Assembly (NCBI RefSeq): GCF_000143415.4
Contig: NW_003314321.1
Span: 690,736 to 754,735 of the forward strand
Source of the DNA: Selaginella moellendorffii
Taxonomy: Eukaryota; Streptophyta; Lycopodiopsida; Selaginellales; Selaginellaceae
Length of the DNA: 64,000 nucleotides
Direction of reading: 5' to 3'
Below, piece by piece: positions 22,815 to 34,050 of the stretch. The notes beneath the pieces are model-generated. The model was given only the letters and a program-made list of their open reading frames with translations, did no database searches and had not been told where the DNA came from. The translations under genes were made by a program, and so were the position numbers. Position 1 is the first letter of the stretch; each line of letters opens with the position of its first letter.

Positions 22815-23344
22815 ATGGAGAAAGTGCTGGAGAAGCTTGCGGTGCTCCACGAAGGAGAGGATAAACACACTCGGGTATGGAAGCTCAAATTCCTTGCCCT
22901 CCACAAACTCCACATTTCTTTTTCTTTTAGGTGGTAGTGCAAAGCAAGCTGCCTTACATACCAAAGAAATCCTTTCTTCCTGGCAAAGTGAAAGAGGTGA
23001 TCAACGAAGTGTTGCGGGAGAAGCTCACAGGAGTCCAGTACGATGGAGAGCAAGCTCCATACTTGGTTCGCGAGATTGCCGACGAAGTCAAGAATCGCTG
23101 CAAAGGTAAGTTCCAAGATCATACTTGCGCCTTTGATCCACCAGAATGTGGTGTTCTTCCAGAGCTTCACTTCGAGAGATATAAGATCGTGGTACAAGCA
23201 GTCATTGGCGAGACGCGAGGCCAGGGACTGCAAATGGCGGCCAGATGTTTCTGGGACAAAGATACGGATGACTACACGAGGGATACCTTCCAAAACGATA
23301 ACATGTTTGGGATCGCCGCGGTGTTTGGATTGTACATGTATTGA
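22815..23344 (+). CDS. Tctex-type dynein light chain, 3 exons
   Basis: Small dynein light chain of the Tctex1 family. Exons 22815-22874, 22931-23105 and 23163-23344 give 138 residues. The Tctex1 fold is recognisable by KVKEVINEVLREKL, then FERYKIVVQAVIGETRGQG, ARCFWDKDTDDY and the closing FGLYMY. The pattern is closest in my judgement to the Tctex2b/DYNLT2B group, which works in ciliary and intraflagellar-transport dyneins. Flowering plants lack cilia and dynein heavy chains, so this gene fits a lycophyte with flagellated sperm. It converges on cyclin H, with 184 bp between stop codons. The larger minus-strand frame overlapping it is a shadow. Confidence 0.9.
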
Positions 23345-23528
23345 TTGAGATTCATCGGTGCTACTCCTGTGACCAGACAAAAAACCATCGATCGAGAACT
23401 TTGTCAAGGGCTGGTTTTGCTTACCTGACGCTAGAAAATTGTCTAAGTCGATTGAGCTCAAGCCCTGGCAGTATCACCCATCACCCTGTTGTTTTGTAAC
23501 TTGGTGACTACATGAACGAAAACTTGGC

Positions 23529-25142
23529 TTACATTGGTGAGATTGTCTCTTGCTGAGGAGTCCGCTTGGATTTGTGCTTACCCTTGCGGTCTCGTTTCTT
23601 ACTCCTAAGCCAGGTGGAGAAATTAGAGAGAATGCATAAAAGACGAGGGGAGAAAGACTTACTCGTCTTGTAGTCCTGGATTTCTACAAAACTTTAGCTT
23701 CCTGTCGATGCGTCTTACTTCCTCTTCGATAGGTGTTCTTGCAGCATCAACCTACGTGCTTATGATGAAATCTCCCAAAAGAATTTGAGAAAGGCGTACC
23801 AGTGCAGCTATCTGGTTAAGCATTCCGACGAGCTCCGAGTACGAGTGTTTCTGCTGTTGCCGTTCGCATACCCCTCGCAGGTACCTGAGACAAAGGCCTC
23901 AAGCATAAAAACACCTCAAACTAAAAAGTCTTACTTTTCCATGTCTATTGCTCTTTCCTGAACATTTGCGCTTCGCAGAGCTGCCAAGGCTAGCTTCACA
24001 GAGAAAACAACAAATGAGATGGCACTTCATTAAAGATGCTTCCCAAGTACCTGTCCAGGAGGAAAGAGGAGCGGGCAGTCCGTCAGAAGCATTGCGTCCA
24101 CCTTTCGAATCGCTTCACTTTGGAGGTCCTACATAATAATCTAAGTCAGAAATGGCAAGGGAAAATAATCCAGCAGGTACCAGTATTTTCTGAGAGACAT
24201 TCTCATCCTTCGCAGCGTCCGCCCATTTCTGCGAGCTTAGCCTTTAAGAACGGAGCGAACAATAACTGGATCTTCGTGCTTGCCTGAATGTCCAAAACAA
24301 AGCCGTCCAAGGATCGATAGGGAGCATATACAATCAAGTCGAAATTGAGACCCTGAAGTTAAAACAAGGAATTAGCCTGCCGTGAATGATGCGGTCTGAA
24401 GAACCTGTAACAGCGTTAATTCGTTTTTTAGGATGACTTGGTGATCTTGTTGGATTCCCTTACCAAGCTCCTCGGCTGAGACGTGAAACTCTTCAACTTT
24501 ACACGATATGTAAATGCATGTGAGCCTGAAAAATAAACGAAGTATAAGCAGCATTTTCACACCAGCAAGGTGGTCTTACATTATATGCTTTGGATCGTGC
24601 TCCATCACAGACCAAGAGAGGTAAAAGCGCTTGAAATAGAGCACAGCAGTGGCCTGGACACAAACACGTAGATTTTGTATCAAACAAGAAGTACTGCTAG
24701 ACGAACCTGGATTTTATTTGGAAAGGAGAAAGCTCCGCAAACTTGCTGTATTTTGTGCTCGTAGTACCTTCGAATGAACAGCTCTTCCTCAATCTTCAAA
24801 GGCTCGGGAAGTTTACTTGGAGCGCCTGAAAAGAAGCAATCGTTTCTAAAATCTAAAAGGAGTGAAGATACCATTCTCTGATCCAGGATACGCCAATGAT
24901 CCATCCGGTTGGATTTCAACGCGAGTAGCGCCGTGCTGGAACGAAATCTCACTCATAAGCAGGAGTTACTGAAAGAATCTTACTTGCTGAAGCGCTTGGA
25001 CAGCTCTTGCATTGGCCGCGGACGCTTTCTCCACCTAAACAAGAGAGATTTCGCTCGAAGATCCACGGGAACACTCGCTTACCAGGTCCTGCACTGTGAA
25101 GATCCACCGATCGCGATGCGTCGAGGTGAGGAAATCCGCCAT
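23529..25142 (-). CDS. CYCH: Cyclin H (CDK-activating kinase / TFIIH subunit), 13 exons
   Basis: Partner of CDKD in the CDK-activating kinase, also part of TFIIH. Exons (minus): 25083-25142, 24984-25034, 24872-24935, 24707-24825, 24580-24653, 24405-24525, 24284-24352, 24181-24228, 24051-24128, 23935-23993, 23800-23884, 23663-23751, 23529-23604; 993 nt, 330 residues, close to the usual 336. Diagnostic blocks are [57 protein letters not shown] and FPPGQLALAALR. The C-terminus is Lys/Arg-rich. The intron after 24284 has a GC donor (cag|gcaag) with an AG acceptor, the only way I found to keep frame. It starts 47 bp from the divergent PPR gene. Confidence 0.95.
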
Positions 25143-25189
25143 GACACGAAGAACTCAAAAGCCCTAAACCTAAAATACAATGCCAGTGT
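25143..25189. promoter_or_regulatory. 47-bp head-to-head interval between CYCH and a PPR gene
   Basis: Only 47 bp separate the two ATGs; it contains ccctaaacctaaaa (about 25162). Transcripts from at least one side must start within the other gene, or an ATG call is wrong. Confidence 0.5.
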
Positions 25190-27166
25190 ATGGACAGGCA
25201 TGCCTGCTTGGAGCGTCTCAATGCGTGCCATACGCTCCCACAGTCCCAAGAGATGGCCACTACCGTACGGAGCCACTTCCCTCACGACCTCTTCATGCAG
25301 AACAAGCTCATCGAGATGTACGGTCGGTGTGGCGCCGTGGATGCCGCCCGGCGAATATTCGATGCCGTCGACGCCAAGAATGCCTTCTCATGGAATCTCA
25401 TGCTCACGGCATATTCCAGGAACGGGCGCTTGGAAGATGCCAGGGATGTGTTTGAGACGATGCCCGCGAGGGACATGGTGACCTGGACGGCCATGCTGAC
25501 TGGATATGCCCAACACGGGTATATTCCTCAGGCCGAGGCTTTGCTCCATGAGATGCCCCAAGCGAATCTTCCTTGCTGGACGGCGGTGTTGGTCGCATAT
25601 TCCGAGAATAAAAAGCTTGATCTTGCACAGATGCTGTTTGATGAAATTCCTCAAAGGGATTTGGTGTGCTGGACGGCCATGGTAGCAGCATATGCCAGGA
25701 ACGGGTATGTTTTCCAGGCTAAACATCTTTTTGACGAGATGCCCGAAAGGAATGTTTTTACGTGGACTTTGATGCTATCTGTCTACTCGGAGAACGATTG
25801 TGTTGATGAAACCAAGTCGATGTTTGATGAAATGCCCGAGAGAAACCTCGTCTCATACAATGCCATGATTTCTGTGTATGCCTCGTCTGGGCATTTGCAG
25901 CAAGCAAAAGAGATGTTCGATCATCTACCGGAACGTAATTTAGTTTCGTGGACAAGCATGATCACTGCCTATTCTGTTTACAGTGATGTAAATCAATCGA
26001 AAGAAACATTTGACGCCATGCCGGAGCAAAATCTCGTGTCATGGAATGCATTACTCTCAACTTATGCCCAGAATCCTGGTTACTTTGAATCTGCGAGGCT
26101 GATATTTGAAAGCATGCCTCAGAGAAACCAGATCTCGTGGAATGCGATGTTGTTGGCATGCGCCGACAACGGGTTTCTCAAAGATGGCGAGAGAATATTC
26201 TCTCAAATGCCGGAGCGGACGCTGGTGACCTGGACTACAATGGTCCTGGCATATGCCCGAAACGGGCATATCCAGTCGGCAAAGACAATGTTTGGCGCGA
26301 TGAGTCAGCATAGCCTAGTGACGTGGACAGCAATGCTGGCAGCTTACGCGGACAATGGCCTGCTAGAGGACGCCCGGCAAACGTTCCTGAAAATGCCGGA
26401 AAAGAACCTGGTGACATGGACGTCTATGCTCACTGTATATGCCCACAACGGGTATCTAGAAGAAGCGACTCAAGTCTTTGATCATATGCCCGAGCGAGAT
26501 CTTGTTTCCTGGAATGCGATTCTCACAGTGAACGCAATGCACAATCAGTTTGAGCAATCACAGTGTATTTTTTATTCGATGCCCGCGCAAGACACTGGAA
26601 CCTGGAACATTATGCTCGCACTGTACACACGGAACGGGCATATCTGGAAAGCGAAGAAACTCTTTGATCAAATCCCGGACAAGAGCCTCGTCTCATGGAC
26701 ACCAATGCTAGCTGCGTATTCGCGAAACGGGCACACCCAGAAAGCCTTGATCATGGCGGAAACGATGAAGCTGCTGGACATGGCGGACGAGGTTTGCTTC
26801 CTGGAGCTTCTCATCGCTTGCAGCCATGGAGGCAAGCTCTACGTTGGCTTGAGGAGCTTCGTGTCGATGCAAATGGATTACCACCTTAAGCCCACCAAGC
26901 AGCACTACTGTTGCATGGTCGATCTTCTTGGGCGGGCCGGGTATCTTGACGAAGCTCTGGAACTTATCAAGACCATGGCGTTTGTTCCCGATGTGTTGGA
27001 GTGGACGTGCTTCCTCGCAGCGTGCAGGAGCCACAGCAAGTCCGAGTATGGCGCTAGAGCTGTCAAGAACCTCTTGAACTCTCCCACCTTGTTGGATGGA
27101 ACTTTGTATCGTTTGCTGGCCAATACTTTGGCGATCCGGAATCGGCTTGAGACGATGGCTCGTTGA
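25190..27166 (+). CDS. PPR protein, 31-residue-repeat (S/SS) type, 658 aa
   Basis: Single-exon PPR protein, predicted organellar RNA-binding factor. After a short lead (NKLIEMYGRCGAVDAARRIF) come about fifteen motifs with a 31-residue spacing between successive W residues, for example VTWTAMLTGYAQHG, then VCWTAMVAAYARNG. The tail contains HYCCMVDLLGRAGYLDEALE, MAFVPD and EWTCFLAACRS, i.e. an E-type ending without DYW. The N-terminus before the repeats is only about 35 residues and is not an obvious transit peptide. The ATG is 47 bp from the divergent cyclin H start. The last motif leads straight into the tail, so the array seems complete. Confidence 0.9.
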   Translation: MDRHACLERLNACHTLPQSQEMATTVRSHFPHDLFMQNKLIEMYGRCGAVDAARRIFDAVDAKNAFSWNLMLTAYSRNGRLEDARDVFETMPARDMVTWTAMLTGYAQHGYIPQAEALLHEMPQANLPCWTAVLVAYSENKKLDLAQMLFDEIPQRDLVCWTAMVAAYARNGYVFQAKHLFDEMPERNVFTWTLMLSVYSENDCVDETKSMFDEMPERNLVSYNAMISVYASSGHLQQAKEMFDHLPERNLVSWTSMITAYSVYSDVNQSKETFDAMPEQNLVSWNALLSTYAQNPGYFESARLIFESMPQRNQISWNAMLLACADNGFLKDGERIFSQMPERTLVTWTTMVLAYARNGHIQSAKTMFGAMSQHSLVTWTAMLAAYADNGLLEDARQTFLKMPEKNLVTWTSMLTVYAHNGYLEEATQVFDHMPERDLVSWNAILTVNAMHNQFEQSQCIFYSMPAQDTGTWNIMLALYTRNGHIWKAKKLFDQIPDKSLVSWTPMLAAYSRNGHTQKALIMAETMKLLDMADEVCFLELLIACSHGGKLYVGLRSFVSMQMDYHLKPTKQHYCCMVDLLGRAGYLDEALELIKTMAFVPDVLEWTCFLAACRSHSKSEYGARAVKNLLNSPTLLDGTLYRLLANTLAIRNRLETMAR

Positions 27167-27169
27167 TTT

Positions 27170-29133
27170 CTCTCTGCAAAGGTTCCTTCTCCCAGGAAGA
27201 TCTACATCCACACTGGCGGATCAGTCAGTGTTTCCTGGATCTTTGAATGTATGTTTGAAAAGCTAAGGAGTCCAGCAAGAACAAAGATTAAGAACAGTGA
27301 CACGTTGCGCCCCGCATCGAGATTGTGACTTGGTAGGTTTGTCATCCACCAAAACTACAGAATCTGGCCGATTTTTCACCACTTTAGCGCATTCTCGGAG
27401 TAAACTATATTTTCTTGGATGGAAGGTCTGGGCTTGAAAGCTTTAGATGAAGAGCTTGGATCTCGGGAACAACGCAAACTTACGTAAGAAAGGGTGACGT
27501 AACCGGATCACCACCGTAGAGATATCCAGCACATGGAGTTGGGGTACGGTATCTCCCGGTATAGTTATACTCCTCGATCGGGCAAGTTGGCCTCGGCCGG
27601 AGATGAAAACTCTAAAACGAGTGTTTCTTGCACGTGAAACCGGGTTGGCATCCACTCGGTCGCAGTACCTCGCAAATCCCAGAAAGAGTTTTCTGGCGAG
27701 AGCGCGACACAGTTTGAGAAAGAGATAGAAATCGGCAGCAAGGCAATCCAGGAAACCAACAACAGGGCTACATAGGCGTACGAGGATTTTCATTCTATTT
27801 CGAAACAAAGGTCGAGCAATCTCCCAGAAAATTGAGACCTGTTCGGAGGGAGCAGATTAAACAAGGAGTTTGTGGAAAGGCTGGTCATGTTGATGCCTCT
27901 TTTTAATTCTGAAGGCAAAGAGAATCCATGATAAACTAATTGGTTCTCTCGATTGTTCCAGAGTGATCGTCCAAGTACGTACGAAAGCGTGGAAGATCCA
28001 AAATTCTCCCAAGTTTATGCTCGTGGAAGGAAAGCTCCTCAAACCGGATCAATCTTCCTGAGATTTTTTTTTTTCAAGTCTTCTTTGCCATCCTTCGCTT
28101 TGGATTCAGCACCGACGAATTCTTTCGGAAAATGGGAGCAGGATGAATCAAATTCCTTGTGGCAGTACGTCAAATGGAGACACCAACCAACCAGAATGGT
28201 TTTTTTTAGTGGAGAAGGACTCACGAATAAATCACGTCAAAAAAGGTAAGGGAGGAAAACGATCTTTCGATCAAAGATGGATCTTCAAAACAACTGTCAA
28301 GTTCATCGTTGTTCGCGATTCGTCTTCATTTACTAAGGCTGGAACAAAATCCTCGTCTTTTCGAGGAGGGATCGATCGATCGAAATCGTAGAAAGTAGAG
28401 AGAAAACCGAGAAAAAGGAAAGACAAGAAATCTGGAAGTTAAGCTAATAGGAAAGAGAAATGGAAGGGCCCAAAGAGATGTGACGAAGAACAAGTTCTAG
28501 CCCGTGTGTCAGTCGTGAAGTTGGTCACTCGTCATCTTTCAGTCGTGCTTTCAATCCTCCCTTTTGGCGGACCGGATCTAACAATCCCCTCCTTAAGTAT
28601 CGAGTAACTTTCCTGGGCGACCGAAAGAACCGACGGAAGCAATGATCTTGATGGAAGAAAAGAAAGCAGGATCTTGTTAATCTCGAGCCATGGTGAGCTT
28701 TGATTTTTCCAAGAATTTCCTTTCTACCCGCGTAGTAACTTCTAGCGTGGATTTATAAAAGTCCCAGCATCGAAAACCGGTCTCTGTCTTGAGCTGGTCC
28801 GCCACACACTGCTCTGCTCGCTCGCTCATCTCTAAAGTCCCATCTTTTCCATACCTTCTCCATCTTTCTCGCATCTCTCTCCCACTCCCATCTTCCTTCC
28901 ACTCACAGACATCTCTTTCTCTCTTTTGCTGCTCGTCCAGCCGGACTCGCGAACTAATATCTCGCTCTCGCCCAATCTGGCCACTATCTATCACGCGAAG
29001 AACAAAGTGGTCCTTCCGGGAGAGAAAGAGAAAGAGAGCTCCAAAGTGATATAAAGCTTTGATCTTTGGTCTGAAAGGAAGCTCTTCAGTCACTTCAATC
29101 AATCGAGCACTTGTGGAATTGTTATCCTTGGAA
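27170..29133. other. Intergenic DNA with a decayed coding-like patch
   Basis: Minus strand 27450-27830 holds frames with a hydrophobic leader (ALLLVSWIALLPI) then WMPTRFHVQETLVLEF, and in a third frame EEYNYTGRYRTPTPCAG. Frame changes suggest a dead gene for a secreted protein; a phytocyanin resemblance is too weak to name. The rest is purine-rich and without frames, except the likely 5' leader of the LAZY-like gene near 28.8-29.13 kb. Confidence 0.3.
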
Positions 29134-30568
29134 ATGAAGGTATTCTTTTTGTTGTTTTTTCTTTCTTTGATGATCTGATCTGAGCTTGGAGTGATGGATT
29201 TCTAGTTGTTTGATTGGATCAGCCGGAAGCCCAACAAGGATCAGGCAGCCTCCAATGCAGCTGGTGAGTTTCTCTTGAAATCCCCGACACCGACATAGGA
29301 TAGATCGAAGAAGAAGAGTTTTTTTTTGCGTTCCTTGGCAACTTAAAACTAAAAAGTTCTCGTTTGAATTCTTGTAGATCTTCTTCCTCGCCTCCAAAAT
29401 CCGCAAAATCAGCGGCAGCACCAGCAGCAAGTCTTGAAGAAATCCGTCCATGCCGTGCAATCCAAGCTGCTCAAGCTCAACCAGTTCTTCGATCAGGATC
29501 CAAGCGAGCCATCGTCAAAACGGCGAGAGATCGTCAAGATCTTCGTCAACCACGAAGAGTATGGATTGCTGGCGATTGGAACGCTGGGACTGTACGATGT
29601 GTCTGGCGTGGAGCCAGAGATCGAGCTCTTCGAGGTGACGCCGAATCTGTCATTCCAACCAGATGGCCTCAAAGTTGAGCAAGAAAAACTCCAAGAGAAA
29701 GAGGAAAATGGAGCTCTAGTTCTCCGCAAGCCAAGCGCCAATGGAAGCAAGAAAGTCGTTCCTCTAGATCCAAGCACACTCATTGGAGGAACAAAGCTGC
29801 TCAAGAGATCCAAGCTGCTGGATCGACTCCTCCATCCTCTCACCCATCTCACTCCCAGCTTCAAAACCACTCCTGCGCAAGACGATCATCCCGAGCCCGG
29901 CAAGAAAAGCAAGAGCTTATCTCTCTTCAAGAAGCTCGTCCTTGGAAACTCCAGCCCCGTGAACAAGGTACGAAAAAAAAAAAGCTCTTTTTTCTTTCTC
30001 CTGTGACTGAACAGAAACTTCCCGAGCAGCAAATCACTAGCGACACTCGGAACAGTAGCAAGAAGAACAGTAGCCTGGAAACCCGTGCCATCCATAACAA
30101 TCACCATAGCCATCACAGTAGCAATCACAGCAGTAGCGGCAACTCGAGGAGAAGACCCAAGCCATCGTCTCTCTTCGCCTGCGTGAGCTTGCAAGTGGAA
30201 GAAGGAGACACCGAGGAGGAGGAGGAGGAGGAGCGAGAGGCCGAGGTGGAGGTCATGGAGGCCGAGGAGCAAGAGCTTGCAGGAGTTGGAGCTGGAGGAG
30301 TAAAACCTTCGGTTGCTCTGTCACCATCTCCGAGCACCGGATGTGCTGCGTGTTCTGTTCCAGGGGACCCAAACCCAGTCCACCAGCAAACATGTGCCAA
30401 GCCAGAGTATTGGATCCGGACCGATTCCGATTGTAAGTTTCTCGCATCTCTCTCTCTTTTTTTTTCTTCTCGTTCGTCCGGCCTCTCGCTGATATTTTTT
30501 TGGTTCTCTCTCTCTTTTTTTTGCTTTTTCTGTTTATGCTTGTAACAGATGTTGTGCTGGAGCTGTAA
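29134..30568 (+). CDS. LAZY: LAZY/IGT-family gravitropism protein, 5 exons
   Basis: Plant-specific regulator of gravity-directed growth and polar auxin flow. Exons: 29134-29139 (two codons), 29206-29263, 29378-29967, 30015-30432, 30549-30568; 1092 nt, 363 residues. The tiny first exon (MK) is typical of the family, and joins to LFDWISRKP, the family's N-terminal box. The namesake motif reads GLLAIGTLG (IGT at 88-90). The last exon completes WIRTDSD-YVVLEL, the conserved C-terminal box (usually TDSEYIVLEI). Between them are basic, His/Ser-rich and Glu-rich disordered segments. Losing the last exon would remove the functional C-terminal box, so the 20-nt terminal exon is important. Subgroup (LAZY1 versus DRO1-like) cannot be told here. 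Confidence 0.88.
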
Positions 30569-30936
30569 GGAGGTGGAAGTGGAAGCAGCGGAAGTGAGGA
30601 CAAAGGAAGAAGAAAACAGATGCACTGCTTACGGCTCTTCCTGATCTTGTGTTGGTGTGTTTCGGATTTTGTTGCTTGATCTCAACCGAAACTTAGAAGC
30701 CCAGGCCATGCATGGCATGTTCTTGACTATGTTGTACATCCGAAGTCTCTGTTTGTACATAAAATAAAACCAAATGGAGGAAGAACAAAACAAAAACGAA
30801 GAAAACCACGTCCGTAGTGGAGAGGATTAGAAATATTGACAACGAGAAGTTAAAACGCGAAAGAAGCAATGGAAATCGAAGGCGCAAAACGATCGTTGTT
30901 GCGTAATGAATGGATCAAGAAAGACTTTTGGTGGAG

Positions 30937-33450
30937 CTACTGCTGGTCGTGGAGAATACTCCAGCTGCACAGCAAAAGGACGAGGAGACCAATCATGGGA
31001 GGAGCGATTCGTGGCGGAGAAGTGGAAGGAAACGAGCGGGGCTGCGATGGCTGCTGCTGCTGAGAGTCTGGACTTCCATCGTCCGAGTTTTGGGCCACCT
31101 GCGGAGTGTTTGTGGTGTTGCAAACGCCTCGAGCGAGGTCAGCCTGCAAAAAGCTCGCAAAGATTAATCATGAAACAAGGAAAGCAACGATAAAGAAAGA
31201 GTATAGCTATCTGGATGGAAACTATAAGTAATACGTCGGGACCCTGGAAGATGATGGAAAACGCAGAGACAAGAAAAGAAAGAACTAAAAAACTAGGAGG
31301 GAACGAAGCAACGCCAACAACAAAGTAACAACAGTGAGGCAACAACGAAAGCACACCAAAAGGCAAGAAATAAGAAATGAGAAAATGGATAGGAAACACT
31401 GACCTGGCACTCGTGAACATCACCACATCCACACAAAATGTTCCCATTTAATACGTCTACTGCTTGGAATGATCCTCCGCCAGTACTTCTCTGAGGAAAT
31501 CAACAGCAGCGATTAGAAAAAAAGAAGGAAACAACTAAAAAACTCTGGCAACTTTAGAGTCACAAACATAAAGGTGAAAGAGAGAAAGAAAGCGCATTGT
31601 AATGATAGACGGTCATACCTTGTAGAAATCCACAGCCAGGAAATTCGCCCATCGATTTCCAGCAGCGTTGTGGCAGGCACTTATAACTTGAGATAGAGGC
31701 CGGGAGTTGTCACGGCAGGCTTGAGTGTCCGCTGGATTTGTGGGGAAGTAATTCTCGAGGAAGAGTGAGACTCCCTTGTTGTCCAAAGCTGTGGATTCTG
31801 CTCGCTTGCTGCATTGTCCTGGCTGTAAGCCACCATCTCCGTCTGTTTGGTGGTCACCACCGAGGTAAACTCGTTAGAAAACTTAAAAACAGTGAAGGAA
31901 GTGAGCTCACAGTTCTAACGAGAAACTCGTTAGAGAACTTTAGATACTAGAGGTAAGGAAGTGAGCTCACAGTTCTAAGTGGTAGAGCTCAAACTTAAGC
32001 AGACAGTAGAAGGATTCTAAAGAACTAGAGCGGACAGCAGAAGGAATGGATCTTTCAAAGAAGAACTTAGAGCCGAGACAAGAGCGAACGAGGAAGAATG
32101 CAACGACCGAAGATGGTGATGCAAGGAAAAGGAGAAAGAAACTCGTTAGAAAACTTTAAAGCTTCCATGAGACAGTGAACACGAAGATACTACAGGTAAG
32201 GAAGTGAGCTCACTGTTCTAAAGAACTAGAGCTCAGAATTTAAAGACCTACAGCTCAAACTTAGCAGAAGAAGGATTCTAAAGAACTAAAGCTCAAACAT
32301 CAGCATCTGGCAGTAAAAGAAATGGATCTTCCAAGAACATCGAAGAGAAAAAGAGGAAGAATGAAACGAGGAAAGATGGTCATGCAAGGAGACGAGAGCT
32401 TACACTGGTTCTCGACCACATATCGCCACTGGTAAGCAATGCCTTCGCTGGATTCCTTGGAGGAGATGGACGTGAAAACCACCAAGCGCTGATTGTTGGC
32501 TACCATGTTGGCGACGCTAGGCCAGTCGGAGCCATCCTTGGGCATCCGAGACACTGGAAACCAGTACTTCCTCAAGCCAGCGTTTGCGAACAGCGTGGAG
32601 ACAGCGTTTGATCTCCTCACGTAGTCCTCGATGAAGATGGTAATAACTTCCGACGGGTTTTGCGACATGAACGTCTCGATTTCCCTGAGCGTGTTGATCG
32701 CTGGTTGCTACATAGAAAAACGCACAGCGATCAGAGCCAGGACTAACAAAGACTACAAAAGCTTGCGAGAAACTTTACAAAGGCAGTGAAGTTCTGGCAC
32801 TGGCCTTGAAAAGAATGGCACAACCAAATATCGTTCATAAAGTCGTACATGTCGAGCATCAATCCCCGTACTCCGTTCTGGCGAGAGATCAAACCCGTGA
32901 GATAGAGAAACCAAAAGCAAGACAAGATGGTATACAAAACTAGCGCTTGATCTGTAAAAACCAACCTGGAGCTGCTGCGTGACACTATCTTCTTGATTGT
33001 CAAACGTGAGAATGGGAGTTCCCGTGAGCGATGGCGATCCTTTTATCGAGAAGGAATTGTGTGTAGTCAGCCACGAGTACTTGTTGAAAGGCATTGAGTT
33101 ATTCTGTAGAAAGGAGAATGGAACTGATCAACAAAGAAGAACGCGTGAAAAGACAAAGAAGAAAAAGCCTACCAGCCCAAGAACATTGAAAGACTGGGTC
33201 CTTAAACATCTAGTCGCATTTGTACACAGGTTGGAGCAGGCAAGTCCCGGCATACAATCGGACGTTTGCGAGCACGACTCCGCAATCTGCTCGTGGAGAC
33301 CATCACCCAATATCGATCGATCAGGAAGTAGCGAGAAAATCGAGGAAAACTTGCCTTACATTGGCCGTTGTCGCATGCTTGAATCCCTCCAAAGAGGGCA
33401 AATGAGAGGAGAAGTGGGAAGAATGTGACGAGAGCCGATCCTCGATCCAT
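30937..33450 (-). CDS. GPI-anchored PLC-like (PI-PLC X domain) phosphodiesterase, 8 exons
   Basis: Plant protein of the PLC-like phosphodiesterase superfamily; substrate unknown. Exons (minus): 33355-33450, 33173-33286, 32966-33103, 32779-32877, 32404-32707, 31619-31842, 31404-31490, 30937-31143; 1269 nt, 422 residues. Seen: signal peptide (residues 1-25), Cys-rich CDNGQCK start, NKYSWLTTHNSF with His 85, GVRGLMLDMYDF, WLCHSF with His 137, WRYVVENQYGDGG, RWANFLAVDFYK, CGCGDVHECQ, then a Ser/Pro/Gln linker and a hydrophobic C-terminus ending near the stop, consistent with GPI attachment. Intron 1 uses a GC donor (aag|gcaagt). Intron 5 is unusually long and contains a tandem duplication. An upstream in-frame ATG at 33483 is less likely because it would bury the signal peptide. 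Confidence 0.9.
31866..32398. repeat. Tandem duplication of about 242 bp inside intron 5 of the PLC-like gene
   Basis: The words actcgttagaaaactt, ggtaaggaagtgagctcac, gtagaaggattctaaagaact and atggatctt recur in the same order about 242 bp apart. It accounts for the length of this 561-bp intron. Confidence 0.8.
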
Positions 33451-34050
33451 GGGAGTACAATCTGCCACAAAGTTTGATACCACGAAATCATCAAAAAGAA
33501 ATACTAAACAATTAACAGTGTGTGAGAGAGAGAGAAATCTACGAACCCAATTGGGAAGGCATCAATCACAGGGCATCGCACATACCTCTCTAAAAGGAAT
33601 CCAGAGCACCCCACAAAGCTTGACTGATGACCACCGGGAGAGCTTGAATCTATCGATCGATCCAGAAAAACTTGGAAGCAAGGAAGATCTGTGCGCGAGA
33701 AAGCAGTGGCCTGCAAGAAAACGAATGAAGGGACCGACCCAACAACGCCTCCCTTTCTCTGGACCCGGCTAGATGAAAGAATAACTGGGAGTGATGCTGA
33801 CCGATTCTTGTTGTTGGGTGGGTGCTTTTTTTACTAACCTTTGCTTTTGACTGTGACAACAGAAATAAAGATTAAAATAAAGAGCTACCTAGCTCAATAA
33901 GAAGAAGATACGTGGAGGATGTTTACACATATATGGGAAAAATAAATAATTTTCATTGACAATAATGTGCACTTCATGGGAGGTACACAGCTTGGGGTAG
34001 CTTGTGTTTCAGCATATATAAAATATATAAATTCAAACAATATGTGTTTT
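33451..34050. other. Gene flank passing into AT-rich transposon DNA
   Basis: The first part is probably promoter and leader of the PLC-like gene (minus). No frame is recognised. Confidence 0.4.

Noticed and set aside
22790-23461. 223-codon minus frame opposite the Tctex gene
   Set aside because: It lies antisense to a well-supported three-exon gene and has no family signature.
27565-27762. Phytocyanin-like gene
   Set aside because: The leader and a short block are suggestive, but the frame changes twice and the copper-binding Cys/His pattern is not seen.
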